Origin: Methylophaga muralis
GTDB taxonomy: Bacteria > Pseudomonadota > Gammaproteobacteria > Nitrosococcales > Methylophagaceae
Assembly: GCF_001720165.1 (NCBI RefSeq)
Contig: NZ_MCRI01000009.1
Span: forward strand, 16,817 to 80,816
DNA: 64,000 nucleotides
Direction: 5' to 3'
The notes under the pieces: model-generated
Databases searched by the model: none
What the model saw: the letters and a program-made list of their open reading frames with translations, nothing else
What the model was told of the DNA's origin: nothing
Made by a program: the position numbers and the translations under genes
Shown here: positions 27,717-37,105 of the stretch, in pieces
Position numbering within the stretch: the first letter of the stretch is position 1
Layout of the letters: each line of letters opens with the position of its first letter

Positions 27717-28271
27717 TCAAAACATGAAAGTAAGCAACCCCAAAACCATAAAGACAGAACTGGCCGCATAGCGCGCTGCATTTAGTGGTAACTTTTGCAT
27801 CAACTGGTTACCGAATAATACAACTGGCACATTTGCCAGCATCATGCCAATGGTTGTGCCCAATGTAACAAGAAAGAACTGCTGGTATTGGGCGGCCAGA
27901 ATAACGGTGGCGATTTGCGTTTTGTCACCAATCTCGGCCAGAAAAAATAATACCAGCGTCGCAACAAATGCCCCATAACGATTCAGTTTTGAAGAAGCAT
28001 CTTCTTCTTTATCGGGAATTAATATCCATAACGCGACAGCGATAAAACTGATGCCGATCAGTAATTGTCCAGTTTGCGGAGAAATAAACTCAGTGATCCA
28101 GACACCCAGCCAGGCTGAGAGACCGTGATTAAGCAGGGTAGCGACTAAGATGCCGAAAATGATGGGAATGGGGGCACGGAAACGTGCGGCCAGGAATAAC
28201 GAAAGGAGTTGGGTTTTATCACCGATTTCCGCCAGAGCAACGGTGGTGGTTGAGACAAAAAAAGCTTCCAT
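27717..28271 (-). CDS. TMEM165/Gdt1-family manganese exporter (MneA/MntX-type)
   Basis: This 184-aa protein has six helices in two repeats, each with the family motif EIGDKTQ (residues 15-21 and about 114-120). UPF0016/GDT1 proteins export Mn2+ (or Ca2+). The yybP-ykoY riboswitch in its leader, a Mn2+ sensor, independently supports the manganese assignment. Confidence 0.93.
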   Translation of the reverse strand: MEAFFVSTTTVALAEIGDKTQLLSLFLAARFRAPIPIIFGILVATLLNHGLSAWLGVWITEFISPQTGQLLIGISFIAVALWILIPDKEEDASSKLNRYGAFVATLVLFFLAEIGDKTQIATVILAAQYQQFFLVTLGTTIGMMLANVPVVLFGNQLMQKLPLNAARYAASSVFMVLGLLTFMF

Positions 28272-28293
28272 GATTTGGGTACTCAGGCGGGGT

Positions 28294-28343
28294 AAAAACC
28301 AAAGGCAAATAACAACTACCCGCCTATGGAGTTGTTATTTGCC
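28294..28343 (-). terminator. Expression-platform terminator of the Mn riboswitch
   Basis: GGCAAATAACAACT (28304-28317) pairs perfectly with 28330-28343 to make a 14-bp stem, followed on the minus strand by TTTGGTTTTT. It abuts the 3' side of the riboswitch, so it is a likely termination switch that Mn2+ binding would relieve. Confidence 0.82.
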
Positions 28344-28505
28344 TCAGGTCTTGCCAATGCCATTCTAGCGAATGACACGAACCTGCCATGTGTCTTGAGG
28401 ACACAAGTATGTTGACAGATTCACGCACTAGGGTCTGTTTGTCTCTCATCATTGATGGGAAATAAACAGGCCTTAAGATGGGTAGACTACTCCCCTAAGA
28501 CAGGG
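28344..28505 (-). promoter_or_regulatory. yybP-ykoY manganese riboswitch
   Basis: The minus strand shows the three conserved blocks in order: GGGGAGTAG (28495-28487), CAACATACTTG (28414-28404) and GGCAAGACC (28355-28347). P1 can form from GTCTT (28501-28497) with AAGAC (28352-28348). It precedes a Gdt1-family exporter gene, the usual Mn2+-induced target. The variable arm between the first two blocks is made of a palindromic repeat (28429-28473). CCCC and GGGG flanking GTCTT could form an alternative local hairpin at the 5' end. Confidence 0.92.
28429..28473. repeat. Short palindromic repeat inside the riboswitch, related to the MITE ends
   Basis: Left arm AGGGTCTGTTTGTCTC and right arm AAATAAACAGGCCT form an imperfect stem of about 20 bp with a small loop. 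The left arm matches the repeat at 38640 at 18 of about 21 positions and is clearly related to the MITE end at 8674. Confidence 0.75.
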
Positions 28506-28547
28506 GCATTATAAGCAGGCTGCAAATACTCTGCAATCAAATGTTTT

Positions 28548-29057
28548 TTAACGTCTTAATTGCCAGGTTGGTTTATTGTTTACATCAATAATATGATGTG
28601 AAAACAGCCATTCACGAGCGTCTTCGGCATCCTGTTCAAACCAGGCTTTGGCGCTGCCGAGGCGGAAACTATAACCCCAACTATCCATATCCAGCATCAT
28701 CCGATCTCGACCCAGTTTAGGCAGAAAATCACTGAGTAAGATCTGCATATAACACACGCCATTTTCTTCGTCATAATCACCGGCCGCATCCGTATCTAAA
28801 TTGAGACGACGTTGACCATCCATACAGATATAGTGCCCGGCTTCATGTAACGCCGAATGTACTGGCGTATCAAGCCGCAGCAATAATTGATTGCCTAGCA
28901 GTCCCGCTTCACGTTCACCAAAAAAACTGCCGGGTATGGCTTCATGCTCAGCAACCTGTTTGATTTCAATACCGTAAGGCTGCAGCAGTTTTTGCAGATG
29001 TTGCTGATAGAACGCTGTGCAATTCACCACATTTTGCGGATCAGACACGTCGGGCAT
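28548..29057 (-). CDS. Hypothetical protein with an HEAGH motif
   Basis: This 169-aa protein from ATG 29057 overlaps the 3' end of tcdA by 17 nt. Residues 71-75 are HEAGH, the zinc-binding HExxH core of metallopeptidases. Downstream acidic residues (DYDEENG, LDMDSW) could supply a third ligand. There is no signal peptide, so it should be cytoplasmic. No named family was recognised; peptidase activity is inferred only from the motif. Confidence 0.7.
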   Translation of the reverse strand: MPDVSDPQNVVNCTAFYQQHLQKLLQPYGIEIKQVAEHEAIPGSFFGEREAGLLGNQLLLRLDTPVHSALHEAGHYICMDGQRRLNLDTDAAGDYDEENGVCYMQILLSDFLPKLGRDRMMLDMDSWGYSFRLGSAKAWFEQDAEDAREWLFSHHIIDVNNKPTWQLRR

Positions 29058-29778
29058 CACCAATAATATGATTAATTACCAGACCTGCCAGCGTTAAGCC
29101 GAATATAGATGGCATATAACTCACCGTGCCGTTTACAGCGCGGGCCCGTCCACGACTGACCGGCTCTGGTGGCAATGGTGGTAACGGGTATTCCAGCGAA
29201 TAAACGGTTTGGATACCTTTACCGACACCGCGCTTGCGTAAATGTGAACGTAATTGTTTGGCGAGCTTACAGATAGACGTATTCATTAAATCGCCGGTAC
29301 GCACTTGGGTCGGATCAAGTTTACCGCCCGCACCCATACTGGAGAATACCGGCAACTGATTACGCCATGCAGTTTCCAGTAATGTGGTTTTACTGCTCAT
29401 GCTGTCAATCGCATCAATGATTACGTCAAAGCCTTGATTCAGCGTGTCGGGAATGGTTTCCGGCGTTAAAAAGTCAGTGATAAGGTTCAGTTCACATTGC
29501 GGATTTATATCTGCGATCCGCTCTGCCATGACTTCGACTTTTAATTTACCGACCGTTGATTTTAGTGCTACCAGTTGCCGATTCAGATTCGACGCTGATA
29601 CGACATCATGATCCACCAGAGTCATTTTACCAACACCCATACGAGCCAGCGCTTCAGCGGTAAACGAGCCAACTCCACCCATGCCTGCCAGAAAAACATG
29701 ACTGTTCTGTAGCCGTTCAATACCGGAGTCTCCCAGCAAAATATGCGTGCGCTCAAAAAGCGGATTGCTGTGCGCCAT
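29041..29778 (-). CDS. tcdA: tRNA threonylcarbamoyladenosine dehydratase TcdA (CsdL)
   Basis: This 245-aa E1-like ATPase has FLAGMGGVGSF (Rossmann, about 29-38), VDHDVVSASNLNRQ, DAIDSMSSK and a C-terminal RARAVNGTVSYMPSIFGL, all typical of TcdA. It converts t6A at tRNA position 37 to the cyclic ct6A form using ATP. Its end overlaps the HEAGH gene, so the two are probably cotranscribed. Confidence 0.93.
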   Translation of the reverse strand: MAHSNPLFERTHILLGDSGIERLQNSHVFLAGMGGVGSFTAEALARMGVGKMTLVDHDVVSASNLNRQLVALKSTVGKLKVEVMAERIADINPQCELNLITDFLTPETIPDTLNQGFDVIIDAIDSMSSKTTLLETAWRNQLPVFSSMGAGGKLDPTQVRTGDLMNTSICKLAKQLRSHLRKRGVGKGIQTVYSLEYPLPPLPPEPVSRGRARAVNGTVSYMPSIFGLTLAGLVINHIIGDARRV

Positions 29779-29860
29779 TCGTTTTCCTCAACAACAAAAA
29801 TTTAATTCCGGCTATTTTCCGATAACCATCCGCTAATGGCAAAAGGCGCTGACTGAACTG

Positions 29861-31909
29861 TTAATGATGAGGTTTAAACTGCTTCACTGAATCAAAGAAA
29901 TCTTCTTCAACGGCATCGCCGCGATAACGTGAATGCAGATAAAGTTCACTGATGGTCGCAATCTGTTGTTGATACGCCGGAAGGGCCTGTTGCGCCCGAA
30001 GTGCAAAATCTTCTGGTCCTTCATTGGGCTGACGCACAATGTCTAGTCGGGCCAGCTTGGCACAAAACTGTTGATAAATTCGTTGCACTTTATCTTGGGA
30101 TACAGACTTCAATCTTAATGTTGTCCAGGCAATCCAACTGAATATCAGCGCAATGCCTAGCGCCAGCCAGCTAATCATTTTTTGCCAATCCGGCTGATGC
30201 ATGCCGAGTTTTTTGAGTAAATCAAGTTGTCTTTCCGGCCCGTAACTGACAACCCACATATCCCAGGCACTATTGAGTGCATCCCAATTGTTTTTCGCAG
30301 ACTGCCACATTTCCACCAGCCGATCGTTATTGGCAATTGCTCTTGGGGAACGTCGTTCAGCCGGTAATAAATCACCAATGCCAAAATCTACCCGATTACT
30401 TGATACCGCAGAGGTAGGATCAATTCTGATCCAACCTTTATTTGGCAGCCAGACTTCAGTCCAGGCATGCGCATCACGCTGGCGGACAGTGAGAATTTGA
30501 TCGACCGGGTTGATATCGCCACCTTGATAACCGGTGACAATTCTGGCCGGAATACCGGCAGCGCGCATTAATACGGTAAAACTTGCTGCATAATGTTCAC
30601 AAAACCCCTGTCTGGTTTCAAACAGAAACTGATCAATGGTATCGCCGCGTAAGGCTGGCGGTGTCAGGCTATAGCTGAAGTTTTGCTGGCGAAAATAATC
30701 CAATACTGACTCTATATAAGCTTCACTGGACTCACTTTTTTCGACCAAATCCCGGGCTAATCGCTGACTGCGTGGATGGCGATCATCCGGCAGACTTAGC
30801 CCATAGCCCAAATAGCCATCCATTTCCGGGTTAAATTGGTATTGATTGTGTGAGCTTAATTGGTATTGCACCCTTTGCTTGATGGCTTCGCGGCTATTTA
30901 ATTCACCATCTGCGGTGAGCTGGGTCTGCATGGTGGTGGGATATGTAGTGGGGAAATCCAAAGCAAATAGCCAGCGCCTGTCGTGTGGTTCCAGGGTGAT
31001 ACTGTAAGACGTTGATTCACCAGTGACATGAATTTGTAAGGGCTTATCCAGCCTTTTCTGATTGTCATTAAGCGGCAGCCAACGTTTACCATCGGTATGC
31101 CAGAGCACAGGTCCACGCCAATACAGATTCTGCCGATCAGGAAACTGGTTATTCTCAAATTTGACGCGAAAGGCAATAGCATCGGATTGAGTCAGCTGGC
31201 TGATATTGCCGATGGTAATGTCATCAGACATGCCACTGATAGCGCTGTTTCGGGGCGGCACTTCGCCAAGGGTCATACTGTCCGGCAGGCTGTCGGGAAT
31301 ATCCAATGCATCATTGGGCAATCCCCAGATGGGACCCGATATGCGTGGAAACAATACAAACAACAGCAGCATTAATGGCGTGGCTTGCAGCACCATAACG
31401 CTGGCCTGTTTCACACGGTTTTTGGCTGAGCTGTCAGTTTCGTTGGCAGTAATCAAACAACTGGTCAGCAGGATAACATTGAGCAACATCAATATGACGA
31501 TTGGAATACTTTGATTAAAGAAAAAATGGGTGATGACCAGGAAAAACCCCATAAAGCAGCTCAGATAATAATCCCGCAGACTTTTTACTTCGACAATTTT
31601 GAAGGCCGCCATGGTGGTTAATAGCGCGACACCTGCATCCCGGCCGATGGTGATGCCATAACTGTAAAACACCAGTACGATGGTCAGTACGGCGCTGATG
31701 GAATGCAGCACTTTTAACAGCCGTTTATCAGCCGGTAACAACCAACCACGCCAGCTATGCATGACTCGCCAGCCCATCATTAACAGGAATATCAACGCGA
31801 CCCAGAGTGGCTGATAGAAGAAATGCGGAATGGCGATAATCGTCAATGTCACCATCAACCAGTGAATGGCCGTTTGTGACGGAGCGATAACCGGCTTTTT
31901 ACTCGCCAT
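29861..31909 (-). CDS. TgpA-like transglutaminase (DUF3488 plus transglutaminase core)
   Basis: This 682-aa product starts at MASKKPV. About six N-terminal helices (DUF3488) are followed by a periplasmic transglutaminase-like domain. The catalytic cysteine is in RQGFCEHYAASF, the histidine in RDAHAWTEVW and the aspartate in IRIDPTSAV. One transmembrane helix and a cytoplasmic tail with DUF4129-like QFCAKLARLD close the protein. The start overlaps the DUF58 stop. Family members act at the cell envelope; the substrate is unknown. Confidence 0.9.
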   Translation of the reverse strand: MASKKPVIAPSQTAIHWLMVTLTIIAIPHFFYQPLWVALIFLLMMGWRVMHSWRGWLLPADKRLLKVLHSISAVLTIVLVFYSYGITIGRDAGVALLTTMAAFKIVEVKSLRDYYLSCFMGFFLVITHFFFNQSIPIVILMLLNVILLTSCLITANETDSSAKNRVKQASVMVLQATPLMLLLFVLFPRISGPIWGLPNDALDIPDSLPDSMTLGEVPPRNSAISGMSDDITIGNISQLTQSDAIAFRVKFENNQFPDRQNLYWRGPVLWHTDGKRWLPLNDNQKRLDKPLQIHVTGESTSYSITLEPHDRRWLFALDFPTTYPTTMQTQLTADGELNSREAIKQRVQYQLSSHNQYQFNPEMDGYLGYGLSLPDDRHPRSQRLARDLVEKSESSEAYIESVLDYFRQQNFSYSLTPPALRGDTIDQFLFETRQGFCEHYAASFTVLMRAAGIPARIVTGYQGGDINPVDQILTVRQRDAHAWTEVWLPNKGWIRIDPTSAVSSNRVDFGIGDLLPAERRSPRAIANNDRLVEMWQSAKNNWDALNSAWDMWVVSYGPERQLDLLKKLGMHQPDWQKMISWLALGIALIFSWIAWTTLRLKSVSQDKVQRIYQQFCAKLARLDIVRQPNEGPEDFALRAQQALPAYQQQIATISELYLHSRYRGDAVEEDFFDSVKQFKPHH

Positions 31910-32867
31910 ACAATGCCAGAGCTTGCAGACATTGATGCCGGTGCTGTTCACCATGACTGATATCAATGGTGTGATTGGGCATCACCAGCCCGTATTGCAA
32001 TCCGGCGGCATCAGCGGTGAGGATCCACTGGCTTAATTGCGATAATTTGGCTTCGGTATCCTGCAGATCAGCAACATCCTGCCACTGCAGCATCAGACTC
32101 TGCCCGGTGGGACTGCTGAACTGTTTGGTCCGTAATACGCCATCACGTGCCAGAGCTTTCCAGGCGATATGTTGTCTGGCATCGCCTTCACGATAACGAT
32201 GAAAACCGGCAAAATCATCAATGCCTTGCTGATGTTGCAAAGCCACACCAGTTTCCATCGCTGAGGGAAGTGGCATAGGTTTATTACCGATCGGTTTGGG
32301 GTAAACCAGAACCCGTTGATTAATATCAATAAAAAACCAGCTGAATAACAAGCCGACCGGATACACGCTGGACAGTCGCAGCCGACCTAACTCTTGCCAT
32401 CCTCTTTGCTGGGTGGGGATTGGTAGCAGATGCAGGCTGTTGTGATCTGCAGCAATTAAAGCGGCCTTATAAAACGCAACATAGCGGGAAAACTTTTTAA
32501 ACGGCCACCAACTTGATGCTGAGGGTGATGCCAGGTAAGCCATTTCCAGTTGCCGGATAGGGCGCTGGCTTTGGTTGATAAACGTTATCGGCAACAGAAT
32601 GTTTTGTTTACAAAATGCCGGTTCAGCATGACCCAGCTGATAATCCAGCTGTCGTACATTGCGGTAGCTGTGATGCATGGCAACATGGCCGACACCTACC
32701 AACAGAAAACTGAGTAAATGGCCAAGACTGTTGTTGTAATTAATGGCACCCAGCAACATCACCAGAATTAACATCGCGTAACTCATGCCATAACGGCTGG
32801 GCAAAATAAATACCCGATAACGCTGCTGTTGTCGCCAGCGCTGCCAATATTGGCGCAACATTAACAT
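31899..32867 (-). CDS. DUF58-domain protein
   Basis: This 322-aa product from ATG 32867 overlaps the MoxR stop by one base (TAATG). Two N-terminal helices are followed by a DUF58 segment with FAGFHRYREGDARQHIAWKA. DUF58 proteins are near-universal partners of MoxR ATPases and are thought to act with them on envelope or metal-dependent protein assembly. A longer frame to 32906 is rejected because it overlaps moxR by 40 nt. Confidence 0.88.
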   Translation of the reverse strand: MLMLRQYWQRWRQQQRYRVFILPSRYGMSYAMLILVMLLGAINYNNSLGHLLSFLLVGVGHVAMHHSYRNVRQLDYQLGHAEPAFCKQNILLPITFINQSQRPIRQLEMAYLASPSASSWWPFKKFSRYVAFYKAALIAADHNSLHLLPIPTQQRGWQELGRLRLSSVYPVGLLFSWFFIDINQRVLVYPKPIGNKPMPLPSAMETGVALQHQQGIDDFAGFHRYREGDARQHIAWKALARDGVLRTKQFSSPTGQSLMLQWQDVADLQDTEAKLSQLSQWILTADAAGLQYGLVMPNHTIDISHGEQHRHQCLQALALYGE

Positions 32868-33778
32868 TAGGGGATCGCGACCTGCTGCAGGATCTCTATT
32901 GCCCAATCAGCCGATTGCAGATGTTCGCGGGCTTGCAGACGATGTTGAACGATACTGGGAAAAACCGCCTGCACATCTTCGGGGATCACAAAATCCCGGC
33001 CACTGATCATGGCCCAGGCTCTGGCAGCTTGAATCAGACCTAACCCTGCCCGAGGGGACAGACCGTTATAAAACTGACCCGTTTGTCGGGTATAGGCTAA
33101 CAACACCTGCACATAATCAATCAGCGCATCACTCAATGTTATTTTGCTGGCGGATAGTTGTAACTCTAGCAATTCATCCGGGGTAATGTCAGCAGTAAGC
33201 TGTTTAAGCATTTGACGTCTATCTTCGCCAATCAATAAAGCACGTTCGGCATGATGATCGGGATAACCGATTTGAATACGCATCAGAAATCGGTCCAGTT
33301 GCGATTCCGGTAATGGAAAGGTGCCAATCTGATGAGTGGGGTTTTGGGTGGCAATAACAAAAAACGGATCATCCAATGGGTAGCTTTCACCTTCAATAGT
33401 GACCTGTTGCTCCTCCATCGCTTCCAGCAAGGCACTTTGCGTGCGAGGCGAGGCGCGGTTAATTTCATCGGCTAACAGTAACTGGGTAAAAATCGGTCCA
33501 CGATGAAAGCTGAATTGATGTTTTTCAGGGTCATAAATCGATACTCCTAGAATATCCGCCGGCAGCATGTCACTGGTGAATTGTACCCGCTGAAAACGTA
33601 AGCCTAATGTGGTGGCCAGCGTATGTGCCAGCGTGGTTTTACCGACACCGGGCAAATCTTCAATCAATAAATGACCGCGGGCAATCAGACAGGATAAGGC
33701 CAGTTTGACGGCGTGTTGTTTACCCAGTATCACTGCATTAATTGTTTGGAGTATACGGTCCGTGCTGCCTTGCGTCAT
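32867..33778 (-). CDS. MoxR-family AAA+ ATPase
   Basis: This 303-aa protein has Walker A LPGVGKTTLA (about 43-52), Walker B LLADEINRASP, sensor region ATQNPTHQIGTFPLPESQLDRF and a C-terminal ATPase lid with LSPRAGLGLIQAARAWA. It is first in a MoxR-DUF58-transglutaminase unit whose genes overlap, so the products probably act together as a chaperone system for the envelope. Confidence 0.93.
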   Translation of the reverse strand: MTQGSTDRILQTINAVILGKQHAVKLALSCLIARGHLLIEDLPGVGKTTLAHTLATTLGLRFQRVQFTSDMLPADILGVSIYDPEKHQFSFHRGPIFTQLLLADEINRASPRTQSALLEAMEEQQVTIEGESYPLDDPFFVIATQNPTHQIGTFPLPESQLDRFLMRIQIGYPDHHAERALLIGEDRRQMLKQLTADITPDELLELQLSASKITLSDALIDYVQVLLAYTRQTGQFYNGLSPRAGLGLIQAARAWAMISGRDFVIPEDVQAVFPSIVQHRLQAREHLQSADWAIEILQQVAIP

Positions 33779-33872
33779 GGAAAATCCTGTATTGATTTAG
33801 GTTATTGTTGATGTCGGAATAGACATGCTAATTTGATTTGGGTTCTTTTCACTTTTTGCTAAGGAGATTTAA

Positions 33873-34166
33873 ATGTCAAATGAAGGTTACCACGAGCCGT
33901 TTAATGAGTTATCAGACGAAACCAAAGATATGCATCGTGCGATCGTGTCGTTGATGGAAGAGTTGGAAGCAGTTGATTGGTATAACCAGCGGGTTGATGC
34001 GTGTAAAGATACGGAATTGAAAAAGATTCTCGAACATAATCGTGATGAAGAAAAAGAACATGCCGCAATGACGTTGGAATGGATTCGCCGTAAAGATAAA
34101 AAGATGGATGAGCAATTACGGGATTATTTATTTACTGAAGGTGAAATCACCCATCACCACGATTAG
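33873..34166 (+). CDS. Encapsulated-ferritin-type (EncFtn-like) ferritin-like protein
   Basis: This 97-aa two-helix protein has the EncFtn ferroxidase residues: E29 and E32 in LMEELEA, W36, E59, E60 and H63 in DEEKEHAAM. They align with R. rubrum EncFtn E31, E34, W38, E61, E62 and H65 at a constant offset of two. It should oxidise iron as a ring-shaped oligomer. The C-terminus (EGEITHHHD) lacks an obvious encapsulin-targeting peptide, and no encapsulin gene is in the window. An AAGGAG site precedes the ATG. Its stop codon touches that of the convergent tatD. Confidence 0.85.
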   Translation: MSNEGYHEPFNELSDETKDMHRAIVSLMEELEAVDWYNQRVDACKDTELKKILEHNRDEEKEHAAMTLEWIRRKDKKMDEQLRDYLFTEGEITHHHD

Positions 34167-34931
34167 TCAGATACTGAAAAGACGTCGACAATTCGCCGTG
34201 GTGATTTCAGCAATATGATCGCTGGATTCACCGCGCAATTGACTAAGCTTTTGAAGAATCACCGGGATATTTTCAGGGGTATTACGCTGACCCTGATGAC
34301 CGCATAGCGGCATATCTGGCGCATCGGTTTCCAAGACGATTTGCGACAGCGGTAATTCAGCAAATAAGCGTTGTAATCTCTGAGCTCTGGGGTAGGTCAA
34401 TGCGCCGCCAATGCCTAATAGAAAATTGAGATCACGATATTGTTCGGCTTGCTGGGCACTGCCGCTGAAGGCATGCACAGTGCCACCCGGTAGTTGTTTT
34501 TGGCGTAACAGTTTGAGAACTTCATCATGGGCTTTGCGAACGTGCAGGATAACCGGTAAGGCAAATTTAACTGCGACATCCAATTGTGCTTCAAATAAAC
34601 TCAGTTGAGCGCTCATATCGGCATCCGCCACATAAAAATCCAAACCGATTTCACCAATCGCGATCGGTTGGTATTGATGGACAGCTTGATCCAGTAGTTG
34701 TGCGGCATTTTCAGGATGTTCTTCCATAAACATTGGATGACAGCCTAACGCCAGCGATAGCATTGGATTGCTGTTACATAATTCGATTTGTTTGGGCCAG
34801 CTATTGACTGTGACACCGGGAATGACAATTTTTTCGATACCTGATTGAAGGCAGTTGGTCAGGATAGTCTGACGATCTGCGTCAAAATCATTAAAGTCGA
34901 GATGGCAATGACTATCAATCAGGTGCAACAT
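34167..34931 (-). CDS. tatD: TatD-family DNase/metal-dependent hydrolase
   Basis: This 254-aa TIM-barrel hydrolase has DSHCHLDF at the start, GEIGLDFY, ILHVRKAHDE, VHAFSGS and LETDAPDMPL. TatD proteins are Mg2+-dependent 3'-5' nucleases. The start at 34931 (MLHLIDSHCHLD) has AAGGCAG upstream and matches the family; a 12-codon extension is rejected. Stop codons of this gene and the ferritin gene are directly adjacent. Confidence 0.92.
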   Translation of the reverse strand: MLHLIDSHCHLDFNDFDADRQTILTNCLQSGIEKIVIPGVTVNSWPKQIELCNSNPMLSLALGCHPMFMEEHPENAAQLLDQAVHQYQPIAIGEIGLDFYVADADMSAQLSLFEAQLDVAVKFALPVILHVRKAHDEVLKLLRQKQLPGGTVHAFSGSAQQAEQYRDLNFLLGIGGALTYPRAQRLQRLFAELPLSQIVLETDAPDMPLCGHQGQRNTPENIPVILQKLSQLRGESSDHIAEITTANCRRLFSI

Positions 34932-34965
34932 GTTAAGACTGCCTTTATAAACAGAGGAACATACC

Positions 34966-35427
34966 ATGTCAGAAATCTATCATGAAGCCAGTAAGCCACA
35001 TGAGCGCTTAATGTTCAATGTCGCGATATTTCACTTTTTTGTTCCGGCGATTTTGTTTGGCACCCGAAACCTGTGGTTGATTTTCTCATTATCGTTACTG
35101 GGGTCACTCATCATGATTGGCTCAATAGCCTATAAAGCGCACAACACCCAAGACCAGACTGCATTGGTTCAAGCCCATTGGAAGCTAGCCTGGAAGCGCA
35201 GTTTGTATCTATTAGGTGCTTATTTGGTGGCGGCAATTATATTTGGTGTTGGCTCGTTTTTATTGCAGGCTCAAGCCGATGAAAGCATGCGATTTATTCA
35301 ACGTTCTGTCCTGGGATGGTTTGCTTTGGTACCCATTTCGTTGACATTAATAGCGTTGATTGTGCTGGAAGGTAGCGCATTGGTTCAATCGCGCAAAGGC
35401 GTGATGCCGTCAGAGATGAAGCTGTAA
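34966..35427 (+). CDS. Hypothetical membrane protein
   Basis: This 153-aa protein has four hydrophobic segments (about residues 20-36, 40-56, 78-98 and 115-136). GAGG precedes the ATG. It is divergent from tatD with only 34 bp between the starts, so their promoters must overlap. No family was recognised. Confidence 0.65.
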   Translation: MSEIYHEASKPHERLMFNVAIFHFFVPAILFGTRNLWLIFSLSLLGSLIMIGSIAYKAHNTQDQTALVQAHWKLAWKRSLYLLGAYLVAAIIFGVGSFLLQAQADESMRFIQRSVLGWFALVPISLTLIALIVLEGSALVQSRKGVMPSEMKL

Positions 35428-35437
35428 CCTTTACCTT

Positions 35438-37105
35438 TTAATCGAGCGTAATGGTTTCAGTTTTTGCCAGGCCCTCACCACGTGGGTCACTGGCTGCACT
35501 GACTTTGCCAGTTGTTTTATCAGCAACTACTACCTGCATATTGCCAAATTGACGATTTAATATATCCAGTTGATGACCCCGGCGGATTAAATCCTCTTGC
35601 TCCGCCTCACTGAAGCCGGGAGTTTCCATCTGTACCCGGTCAGGTAAATATTGATGATGCAATCGCGGTGCACTGACAATTGCTTCGGCGTCCTGGCCTT
35701 CCATAAAATGCAGAATGCCTTGCATCACCATAGTAATAATCCGGCTACCTCCAGGAGTGCCGATTACCAGCAATCGTTGGTCATTTTCAACAAAACTCGG
35801 GGTCATGCTGGAGAGGGGGCGTTTGCCAGGTTCGATCGCATTAGCAGATTCACTGACAAGCTCATAAGCATTCGGGCTGCCACTTAACGCTGAAAAATCA
35901 TCCATTTCATTATTAAGTAATACGCCAGTATTGCCAGCAACAAAGCCGCTGCCAAAAGGCAAGTTAATACTGAGCGTGGCGGATACCCGGTTACCGAATT
36001 GATCGACTATCGAAAAATGCGTGGTGTCTTCACCTTTATTACTGAATTCATCCGATAATTCATCACTTTTGCTGGCAGTTTCTGCATCAATATCGGCAGC
36101 CAGCTGCGCCGCGTAGTTGGCATCAGTTAAATAATCAGGTACCTCAACAAAATCACTGTCACCTAAATGTACAGTGCGCTCACGATAGGCCCGGCGCATG
36201 GTTTCGATCAACAAATGTCTTTTTTGTTGGGTGTTAGCTTGCAGGTAATTCAATGTATTCAACTGATTCAACATCAAGCTGATTAACTGTCCGCCTGCTG
36301 ATGGTAAAGCTGCAGTGGTGATGGTGTAACCAGCAAATTGTGTTTGCACCGGTTGGCGAATTTTCAGTTGGTAATTAGCCAGATCCTGATGGGTCCAGAT
36401 ACCGCCGGCGGCCAGCACTGATTCCACCATCTGTTGAGCGATATCCCCCTGATAGAAACCATCGCGACCTTTTTCGGCAATCGCTTCCAGGGTTTTGGCT
36501 AAATCCTGTTGAATAATTACCGTGCCTAATTCGGGAATGTCATCTCCATCCAGAAAGATTGTTTTGGCTTCAGCATTTAACGCCTGTTTTCTAAACCCCA
36601 TATAGCGCTGATAGCGCGGTGTGACAGCAAAGCCTTCTTTGGCATAACGAATTGCCGGGGCAAGCGTGGTCGATAATGGCAACTTGCCATAATGTTGCGA
36701 CAAATAATCCAATGCAGCCGGGGTTCCGGGAATAGCGGCGGCCAATGGACCATTAAGCGCTAAATCTCGTAATACCTCACCATTTTCGTCCAGATACATA
36801 TCACGATGTGCTTTGGCGGGTGCGGTCTCGCGACTGTCCAGCATGATTTGCTGTTTATCGGCTTGACGATGCAATAACCAGAAACCACCGCCACCGAGAC
36901 CAGATCCTGCAGGTTCAACCACTGCAAGCGCTGCACTGACGGCAATTGCTGCATCAAAGGCATTGCCGCCTTGTTGAAGAATTTCAAAACCAGCTTCAGT
37001 CGCTAAAGGATGTGCCGAAGCAATCGCCGCTTGTCCGCTTTGAGTATGAGCAAAGCTAACCGGAATAAAAAATAGATAAAGTAATAAGCTGGTGAATAAT
37101 CTCAT
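35438..37105 (-). CDS. ggt: Gamma-glutamyltransferase (glutathione hydrolase)
   Basis: This 555-aa periplasmic N-terminal-nucleophile enzyme has a signal peptide (to about SFA-H), [14 protein letters not shown] in the large subunit, and the autoprocessing site before T361 in [21 protein letters not shown] and IGTPGGSRI lie in the small subunit. It cleaves gamma-glutamyl bonds of glutathione. Its start overlaps the trhO stop (ATGA). Confidence 0.94.
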   Translation of the reverse strand: MRLFTSLLLYLFFIPVSFAHTQSGQAAIASAHPLATEAGFEILQQGGNAFDAAIAVSAALAVVEPAGSGLGGGGFWLLHRQADKQQIMLDSRETAPAKAHRDMYLDENGEVLRDLALNGPLAAAIPGTPAALDYLSQHYGKLPLSTTLAPAIRYAKEGFAVTPRYQRYMGFRKQALNAEAKTIFLDGDDIPELGTVIIQQDLAKTLEAIAEKGRDGFYQGDIAQQMVESVLAAGGIWTHQDLANYQLKIRQPVQTQFAGYTITTAALPSAGGQLISLMLNQLNTLNYLQANTQQKRHLLIETMRRAYRERTVHLGDSDFVEVPDYLTDANYAAQLAADIDAETASKSDELSDEFSNKGEDTTHFSIVDQFGNRVSATLSINLPFGSGFVAGNTGVLLNNEMDDFSALSGSPNAYELVSESANAIEPGKRPLSSMTPSFVENDQRLLVIGTPGGSRIITMVMQGILHFMEGQDAEAIVSAPRLHHQYLPDRVQMETPGFSEAEQEDLIRRGHQLDILNRQFGNMQVVVADKTTGKVSAASDPRGEGLAKTETITLD

